A DNA stretch of 64,000 nt, from contig NZ_JBNNTI010000017.1 in assembly GCF_050278625.1 (NCBI RefSeq), positions 1-64,000 of the forward strand, written 5' to 3'. Numbering within the stretch: position 1 is the first letter of the stretch; every line of letters starts with the position of its first letter. Positions 58,427-64,000 of this stretch are shown piece by piece. The translations under genes were made by a program, and so were the position numbers. The notes under the pieces are model-generated. The model was given only the letters and a program-made list of their open reading frames with translations. It made no database searches and was not told where the DNA came from. The DNA comes from Viridibacillus sp050278625. Lineage in GTDB: Bacteria > Bacillota > Bacilli > Bacillales_A > Planococcaceae.

Positions 58427-59119
58427 ATGGAAATAAGTGTTAAGCAAATTGATTTGAATGGACTCATTTTTCAATATCGTGAAACTGGAGAGGTGTCTGC
58501 ACCGCCGCTTATTGCCCTTCATGCGCTAGGTCAAAATTCGGAATCCTGGGATGAAGTCGCTACTGTATTAGGAGAAAGGTACCGTGTACTGGCTTTGGAT
58601 CTACGTGGTCACGGTGGGAGTGCCAGAACAGGTACTTATTCTTTTGAACAAATGAGCGAAGACCTGCTTCTTTTTGCAAATGCCATGGGTTTAGAACGGT
58701 TTACATTGATTGGGCATTCTATGGGTGGAACAGTTTCATACCTCTTCTCGGAAACATATCCGTCAAGAATAGAACATCTAGTTATTGAGGACACGCCTCC
58801 TCCATTTCACAATGAGAAGATCGAAATACCTTCAAAGCCATCTGAACAATTGCCATTCGACTGGATAGTCGTGCCTTCAATTTTGCAGCAACTCAATGAA
58901 CCTAACCCTGAATGGTGGACACGTCTACCCGAAATACTTACACCTACGCTTATAATAGGAGGCGGGTCTACAAGCACTGTTCCCCAAGACAAATTGAAAG
59001 AGGTTTCTGACCTGATCCCAACTTGTGAATTGGTGACGATAGAAGGTGCTGGACATCATGTTCATAATTCAAATTTACTAGCATTTTTGGATACTGTAAA
59101 ACCCTTTTTGAATGTTTGA
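58427..59119 (+). CDS. Alpha/beta-fold hydrolase
   Basis: 230 residues. Nucleophile elbow GHSMGG (Ser near residue 95), oxyanion region HALGQNSESWDEV, LDLRGHGGS, and the catalytic His in GAGHHVHNS (about 206). The lid is small, so it is shorter than typical esterases. ATG 58427 or GTG 58424 after GGGAG. Substrate unknown. Confidence 0.88.
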   Translation: MEISVKQIDLNGLIFQYRETGEVSAPPLIALHALGQNSESWDEVATVLGERYRVLALDLRGHGGSARTGTYSFEQMSEDLLLFANAMGLERFTLIGHSMGGTVSYLFSETYPSRIEHLVIEDTPPPFHNEKIEIPSKPSEQLPFDWIVVPSILQQLNEPNPEWWTRLPEILTPTLIIGGGSTSTVPQDKLKEVSDLIPTCELVTIEGAGHHVHNSNLLAFLDTVKPFLNV

Positions 59120-59137
59120 TTACGTTTAGTAGGGATT

Positions 59138-59410
59138 CTAATTAAAAAACAAAAAGACTTCATATCGAAATCCCAGATTGAAGACAACAGGCAGTTGGAT
59201 TGAACTCATTCCAACTGCCTTTAAAATTTTTCTTGATTTTTTCATCATAAACATATTCGTGTTTTCGAAAATATATTCCCCTTTTGTTTTTGGAAGTGTA
59301 TAAGGAAGGTCTGGAGTGATTTTATTTTCTACTAGGAATTTTGTAATTGCAGGTGTTTTATAAGCAGCACCCAATATGCGAATTAAATGGTCTTGTGGCC
59401 AGTTATTCAA
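59138..59410 (-). pseudogene. Broken small gene, minus strand
   Basis: TTG start; ILGAAYKTPAITKFLVENKI and LPYTLPKTKGEYIFENTN look like real protein (reminiscent of small immunity-like proteins). The end runs into a hairpin and has no normal C-terminus, and the beginning abuts the duplicated element. Probably a fragment. Confidence 0.35.
59190..59220 (+). terminator. Terminator after hydrolase
   Basis: AGGCAGTTGGA/TCCAACTGCCT, nine-base loop, 11 perfect pairs, then TTAAAATTTTT. Confidence 0.7.
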
Positions 59411-59423
59411 TTGTTATTACCTA

Positions 59424-59655
59424 TCAGGTTTTCCGAAGCTTACCACTCGCTTTCCGCGGGCGAGCGTCGGGCCGCTTCGTCGCTACGCTCCTGCAGGGTC
59501 TCGACTGTCTCGCTTTTCCCGCAGGAGTCGAGTGGACGCTTCTCCAAACCAATAAAATGCTGCCTTCTACTTTTCTAATTACTCATTCATTTTAATAGTT
59601 GTTAGACGGTAGACAAACTCGGAAAAAACGAGTTTTCTACAGTCTTTTTATTTAT
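59424..59655. repeat. Tandem GC-rich element, copy 1
   Basis: 232 bp. A GC-rich core (CTTTCCGCGGGCGAGCGTCG, CTGCAGGGTCTCGACTGTCT) and an AT-rich end with a terminator hairpin (AACTCG/CGAGTT). Repeats at an offset of 243 bp with few changes. Short frames inside are not genes. Confidence 0.8.
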
Positions 59656-59666
59656 ATCAGGATAGA

Positions 59667-59898
59667 TCAGATTTTCCGAAGCTTACCATTCGCTTTCCGC
59701 GGGCGAGCGTCGAGCCGCTTCGTCGCTACGCTCCTGCAGGGTCTCGACTGTCTCGCTTTTCCCGCAGGAGTCGAGCGGACGCTTCTCCAAACCAATAAAA
59801 TGCTGCCTCCTACTTTTCTAATTACTCATTCATTTTAATAGTTCTTAGACGGTAGACAAACTTGGAAAAAACGAGTTTTCTACAGTCTTTTTATTTAT
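59667..59898. repeat. Tandem GC-rich element, copy 2
   Basis: Second copy of the 232-bp element, differing at scattered positions (for example CACTCG to CATTCG, GGGCCG to GAGCCG). Its terminator hairpin faces the end of the following minus-strand regulator gene. Confidence 0.8.
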
Positions 59899-59931
59899 CC
59901 TGTGCAAACAATAATTTTTAAAACCTAATTC

Positions 59932-61407
59932 TCAATCTACGGCCAATTTCATTTGCTGGCGATAAGCAATAGGACTAATGGTGAAGTTAGATTTAAACAC
60001 TTTTGAAAAGTAATTAGCATCATTAAAGCCAGTAGTTAACGCAATCTCACTAATTGGTAAACTAGTTTCTTTAAGTAATTGCATGGCATGTGTGAGTCGC
60101 TTCTCATTTAAGTATTGTTTAAATGTAATCCCTTTTGTTGAGGAAAATAACATACTTAAGTAGCTTGTGCTAATGCCTAAAAAGTCAGCGAGTGTTGTAA
60201 GATTCAATGAGCTATCCGTGTAATAAATATCAATATAGTCAAGTGCACCATTTACATAATCAAATTGTCCGTGCTCTTTTCGGTGTATTGCCTGATTCAT
60301 AACATCTTGGCAAAAGAGGATAAACTCTTGGATGATGGTATAAAGCACTGGATGATTCAAGATCATATCAAATAACAGGTCATATTTCTTTTCAACTTCG
60401 ATTATTTTGTCCATTTGATATTTCAGCATAAAGCGTCGGACTTGAGCAAGTATACTTGTAAGATGAATGCGGATGGCGTCTGGTTGATAGTACGTTTTCA
60501 TATTTGAAATGTTATACAAAAAATCCTTTATAGCTTGGGCATCATTTTGCTCTAAGCTATTAATCCAAAGACGTTGTTGTTCAATAGTTAAAAAGTGATC
60601 AAATTTTTTATAGACAGGCATTTTACTGACATAAAAAATTTGAGAAAAGCCACTCTGAAAGCGTAAGTTCAACGCTTGCTTTAATGAATTGTACATTGAC
60701 TTAATTGATTGTATAGGGAAATCGTATATAGCAATATTTAAATGGGCATTGTTGTATTTAGTCCATTCGCGCATAATGGATTTTCCCTTTTTGACCAATT
60801 CTTCTAGATTTGAATCATTCGAAAAGCACATGATTCTTTTTGATAATGGATAAAAAGTAAAGTGCTGTGAGAATGGAAGTGATTGTAGCCAGTGGAAAAG
60901 TAATTCATTCTGCTCTGAAAACTCTGTTTCTATCATAAAACAATAAACATAGTCTTCAATAGCGATAGGGGAATCATCTATAAATAATGCTGGATACATT
61001 GAGTTCTCTTGTACATAGGAGAGTGTATCGTTAAAAGAATTCAAAACTTGCCTCGATGCATGTGTTAAATATTGTTTTAACAAATTCAAATCAATCGGTT
61101 TTACTAGCAATGTTAAAGCACGTAATGAAAGTGCTTCTTGGGCATTCTTAAATAAGGGTTCAGCTGTTATTGTGATTAAATTGTGAGGTTGAATCGATAA
61201 AGCCCGTTTTAATCCATTTGTTTTATCTTGCATCAATAATTCAAGCTCTAGCAAAATAATTTCCGGATTCGCCATTTCAAGCCATTTTATAGCATCTTCG
61301 ACTGTTCCTGCTTCATAAACAGTTGTAATGTTCAACTGATAGTGTTTTATAAACCATTGAATGCCGGTTCTCTCAGTTTGATCTCTATCTATTATCAATA
61401 GCTTCAT
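59932..61407 (-). CDS. AraC-type response regulator with altered receiver
   Basis: 491 residues. Receiver-like N-terminus (LLIIDRDQTERTGI; Lys in LTLLVKPIDLN, about residue 103). At the phospho-acceptor position the text is EIILLELELLMQ, with Glu where Asp is expected. A long middle region follows, then an AraC DNA-binding domain (DSSLNLTTLADFLGISTSYL ... ISEIALTTGFNDANYFSKVF). Like YesN-type regulators of Bacillales, usually paired with a sensor kinase, but none is adjacent. ATG 61407 after GGAGAGGTGG. Confidence 0.85.
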   Translation of the reverse strand: MKLLIIDRDQTERTGIQWFIKHYQLNITTVYEAGTVEDAIKWLEMANPEIILLELELLMQDKTNGLKRALSIQPHNLITITAEPLFKNAQEALSLRALTLLVKPIDLNLLKQYLTHASRQVLNSFNDTLSYVQENSMYPALFIDDSPIAIEDYVYCFMIETEFSEQNELLFHWLQSLPFSQHFTFYPLSKRIMCFSNDSNLEELVKKGKSIMREWTKYNNAHLNIAIYDFPIQSIKSMYNSLKQALNLRFQSGFSQIFYVSKMPVYKKFDHFLTIEQQRLWINSLEQNDAQAIKDFLYNISNMKTYYQPDAIRIHLTSILAQVRRFMLKYQMDKIIEVEKKYDLLFDMILNHPVLYTIIQEFILFCQDVMNQAIHRKEHGQFDYVNGALDYIDIYYTDSSLNLTTLADFLGISTSYLSMLFSSTKGITFKQYLNEKRLTHAMQLLKETSLPISEIALTTGFNDANYFSKVFKSNFTISPIAYRQQMKLAVD

Positions 61408-62107
61408 CCTGCATACCACCTCTCCATTATTTATGATTAAAATGTTATTGATAAAAAATCTAAAAAAATTCCCTATTTAATCTAATATAATTCCATAATA
61501 GTTAAGAAAATTCCTCTTTTATAGTATCGCTTATTAAAACTGTTGTCTGAATGATAGTTAGTGAATCAGTGATATCTGGAACGCTAACAGATTTTTACGA
61601 TGATTCGATTGAGGCACATTCAATTGTTTAAACAACTACAAATGAATTCGTGAGATTAAATGCATTAGCATATGATGTCTTGAAACAATGATTTCCGGAA
61701 ACGGTTACATGGGGATAAGAGTGATGGAAAAAAGACTTTAATATATTCCCGTTAACCTAAACTTTAATATTGCTAAACATCGAGCAGAAGTCATTGAAAG
61801 AATTCACAGATACTATGAGGTGATAATTGGGGTTTTACAAGTGAAAGATCATAAGTTTTGGATAACACACCCATGAAGCGGCGTAGCAAGCCATCCGCTC
61901 AAAAATCAGAGTATAAGAAGGAAACAAAATAAACGAGCCTATAAAACAGTAAAGATTAGTCTCTATGATGAAGGCCATTTTTCTTTGTCATTTAGATATA
62001 GCCATCGCAACGTTTCAAACGACGTAGGGCGAGTTAAGGACGGAATCATTAGCATGGGGTGAAATTCCGTCAAGTGATTAAAAATTTAAATTGGTGGAGG
62101 TTACTGA
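61408..62107. other. Long intergenic region with decayed coding text
   Basis: 700 bases with no intact gene. At 61724-61876 a frame starts MEKRL, stops, then continues YIPVNLNFNIAKHRAEVIER to TGA, suggesting a dead gene. The region must also hold the AraC-regulator promoter and that of the fibre-like gene. Confidence 0.35.
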
Positions 62108-63715
62108 ATGAGTGAACCCAAAACAAAAAATTTAAAGTTGCATCTCTTTGGCTATACGGATGATATAGATGTTAATAAAATTAATGATAACTTCAAAAAG
62201 CTAGACACGGAAATTATTGCTCCAAAAACACAAGTATTTGTCAGTGATTTTCCAGGGGCAACGGATGCCATCAAAATTCAAGCGGCCCTGGATTTTGCGT
62301 TTGCGAATAAGCAAAAAGTCGTCATTGCGGAAGAACGAAAATATCAACTAAACGCAACAATCAAGATCCGTGAAGGGGTAGAGTTACGCGGAGAACGTGC
62401 AACACATTACTCATTGGACGCGAATTTGAGGGGCTTTGAGTTGGAGCAGGGAGCTTCTTTTTGTGGTGGAACGATCAGTATAGGGATCGATAAGTACTCA
62501 CAGGAAGTTGTCTATTTAGACGGAAAATATAAGTATGATAGTGTTAGTGCCAAAACGGCTATCCGTGATTTAGTCATGTGGAACTGGACGGCAACTACAG
62601 GCGGGGTGGGTTTATCTCTATTCTCGGGTGGAGAAACGCATCAGATTCAGTTTTTAAACATTGAACGATTGGTGATATGGAATTTTGACATCGGAATTCG
62701 ATTAAGAGCAACGGAACCAACTACGGGGCAAACATGGATCAATGCAAATCGATTCGATAAAATCACATTGTCAGAATGTAAACAAATGATAGTGATTGAA
62801 TCAAACAATACTGTTCCATTCGAATGTTCGGGTAACATATTCACTAACCTGCAGATTCAACCAAGCACTACCACTAAGCAAATTTTGAAAATTTCGGGCA
62901 TGGGGAATACGTTTACAGGTGTTCTATGGGATACACAGATGATCCAACAAACGGGACCAATTGCAGAGTTTACTGCTACCAGTTCCATGAACAACATTAA
63001 TATGATGTTCTTTCCTGAGGACCGCTGCGTAAACAATGGTGAAAACACTAATAGAATCGGTGTGGCTGGATTGTCCGCAGAGGGGGAATTGGTAGAAAGG
63101 GACTGGAATACAATTCAGAAGATGGGAACGTATCGAATCATTGAGCCCTCCGGACTTACAGCAGCACGTCATCAGCCTGTAGGCGCTTACGAATATGGAA
63201 TCATGACAGTTTTTGCAATCGACGACAATGTATCTCAATTTTACGTCCCTCATCAAGTAACTGAAGGTATCTATATTCGTTCAAAGTTCGGTTTAACCGA
63301 CTGGACATCGTGGTTACAGTTATCTTCATCAGCACAGCTAGAGGTATTAAAAACGGCTTTGATTCAACGTAGACAGATTAAAAATACGGATGATTTTAAC
63401 TTAATAACACAAATGGGGACGTATCAAATTTCATTCGCAAATTTATCTTTTAATACGAAAAAGAATCAACCGCCACAGGAGGTGACGAGTTCCGGGCTTT
63501 TGCAAATAACGACCAACTTGCACTCAATTGTTCAATTGTACTTTCCTCACTCAACAGATGGCATGTGGTTTAGATCCAACTTTAATAATGCAGGATGGAC
63601 ACCATGGAAATTGAGTGGAAAAGGTGGTGGTGGTGGTCCTGCAATTATCGAATCATTATCCGCAGATCCTAAAAATCCGGAAATTGGTAATATGTGGATA
63701 AGGAGTGATTTGTAA
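62108..63715 (+). CDS. Phage-like tail fibre/pectate-lyase-fold protein
   Basis: 535 residues. A short attachment region (KLHLFGYTDDIDVNKINDNF), a right-handed beta-helix start (ATDAIKIQAALDFAFANKQK, then GVELRGER), and two pyocin-knob-like modules (MGTYRI...DWTSW and MGTYQI...GWTPW, each ending in the W..W pattern). A Gly-rich end (GKGGGGG) links to SADPKNPEIGNMWIRSD. Outside the prophage; part of another phage-derived locus. GGAGG start. Confidence 0.75.
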   Translation: MSEPKTKNLKLHLFGYTDDIDVNKINDNFKKLDTEIIAPKTQVFVSDFPGATDAIKIQAALDFAFANKQKVVIAEERKYQLNATIKIREGVELRGERATHYSLDANLRGFELEQGASFCGGTISIGIDKYSQEVVYLDGKYKYDSVSAKTAIRDLVMWNWTATTGGVGLSLFSGGETHQIQFLNIERLVIWNFDIGIRLRATEPTTGQTWINANRFDKITLSECKQMIVIESNNTVPFECSGNIFTNLQIQPSTTTKQILKISGMGNTFTGVLWDTQMIQQTGPIAEFTATSSMNNINMMFFPEDRCVNNGENTNRIGVAGLSAEGELVERDWNTIQKMGTYRIIEPSGLTAARHQPVGAYEYGIMTVFAIDDNVSQFYVPHQVTEGIYIRSKFGLTDWTSWLQLSSSAQLEVLKTALIQRRQIKNTDDFNLITQMGTYQISFANLSFNTKKNQPPQEVTSSGLLQITTNLHSIVQLYFPHSTDGMWFRSNFNNAGWTPWKLSGKGGGGGPAIIESLSADPKNPEIGNMWIRSDL

Positions 63716-64000
63716 ATGGGTACCCCTATCGCTTATCAACGCATACGAACAGGGAAGGGGACATTTGAAATACCTTTGTATTCGATGACTGATGCATCTA
63801 TCCTGGATAAATCCTTGCAGGTGATGACACATAAGGGGCTAGCTTGCTATGACCTAGTGGATACGAAAGTTAGAGGGGTTGAAAATTCTTCCATCCTTAG
63901 AATCCAAACGCACAAGGGCATTAAAGCCATTAAAGGCGTCGTGAATATCATCAAGCCAATTAGTACTGCCACAGTAAGGGCAAATGACGGGGCATCAATC
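63716..64000 (+). CDS. Downstream tail-like protein, partial
   Basis: Begins at ATG 63716 after AAGGAG and runs off the window (95 codons visible). YQRIRTGKGTFEIPLYSMTD and repeated TVRAND/VMTHKG-like strands suggest a beta structural protein. Stop not visible. Confidence 0.55.
   Translation, partial: MGTPIAYQRIRTGKGTFEIPLYSMTDASILDKSLQVMTHKGLACYDLVDTKVRGVENSSILRIQTHKGIKAIKGVVNIIKPISTATVRANDGASI

Noticed and set aside
59347..59838. Plus-strand frames of 60-80 codons in the duplicated element
   Set aside because: Repeat-derived, no ribosome site, and compositionally unlike genes.
1..64000. CRISPR array, rRNA or insertion sequence
   Set aside because: No regularly spaced repeats, rRNA-like sequence or transposase gene was seen on either strand.

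Overview
The window is low-GC Gram-positive DNA. AT-rich codon use, AGGAGG-type ribosome binding sites, frequent TTG/GTG starts, LexA boxes of the GAAC-N4-GTTC type and PBSX-type (xkd) tail genes all point to Bacillales. A Lysinibacillus-like host is my best guess, but no ribosomal or housekeeping marker is present to prove it.

Left host flank, 1-3430: a HIT-family hydrolase, a four-helix membrane protein, a broken small gene, and the 5' part of a membrane-anchored MutS-like ATPase. An intact-looking prophage of about 53.3 kb (roughly 3431-56732) cuts this gene at a 9-bp core (GCTGAAATA at both ends). The 3' part resumes at 56733. Joining the halves restores one continuous reading frame, with Walker A on the left and Walker B on the right.

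Prophage layout. 3.5-10.0 kb, minus strand: tyrosine integrase, ImmA/IrrE-type metalloprotease behind a LexA-like box, two unknown genes (one membrane-bound), an orphan HsdR-N-like nuclease and an XRE repressor. 10.0-26.2 kb, plus strand: operators, cro-like gene, second XRE protein, antirepressor, a RyR-domain protein, a possible pseudoknotted RNA, YqaJ exonuclease and RecT recombinase, DnaD-like initiator carrying iteron-like palindromes, DnaC-like loader, SSB, dimeric dUTPase, RusA resolvase and many small proteins. At 23.6-25.7 kb an AT-rich three-gene cassette (STAS-GHKL ATPase, STAS-like DUF4325-type protein, PIN nuclease) lies between two copies of one hairpin element. A sigma-like late regulator follows. 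26.4-28.5 kb holds an Abi-alpha-like gene on the minus strand, bracketed by two related wobble-rich RNA hairpins, and a deoxyribosyltransferase/TIR-like effector gene. 28.6-54.0 kb is the late operon: terminase, SPP1-like portal and minor capsid protein, scaffold, decoration and E-type capsid, connectors, then a contractile PBSX-like tail (sheath, tube, frameshifted chaperone, tape measure, XkdP-U), fibre, holin and amidase. 54-56.5 kb holds lysogeny genes: a secreted protein, a lipoprotein, and a LexA-controlled YolD-like pair.

Regulatory logic (inference): DNA damage removes LexA from the immA promoter. ImmA then disables the repressor and Int, immediately downstream, excises the phage. Excision would also repair the MutS-like gene.

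Right host flank, 57.1-64.0 kb: a membrane protein, an alpha/beta hydrolase, degraded genes, a 232-bp tandemly duplicated GC-rich element, an AraC-type response regulator with a substituted phospho-acceptor, and a separate tail-fibre-like locus running off the window.
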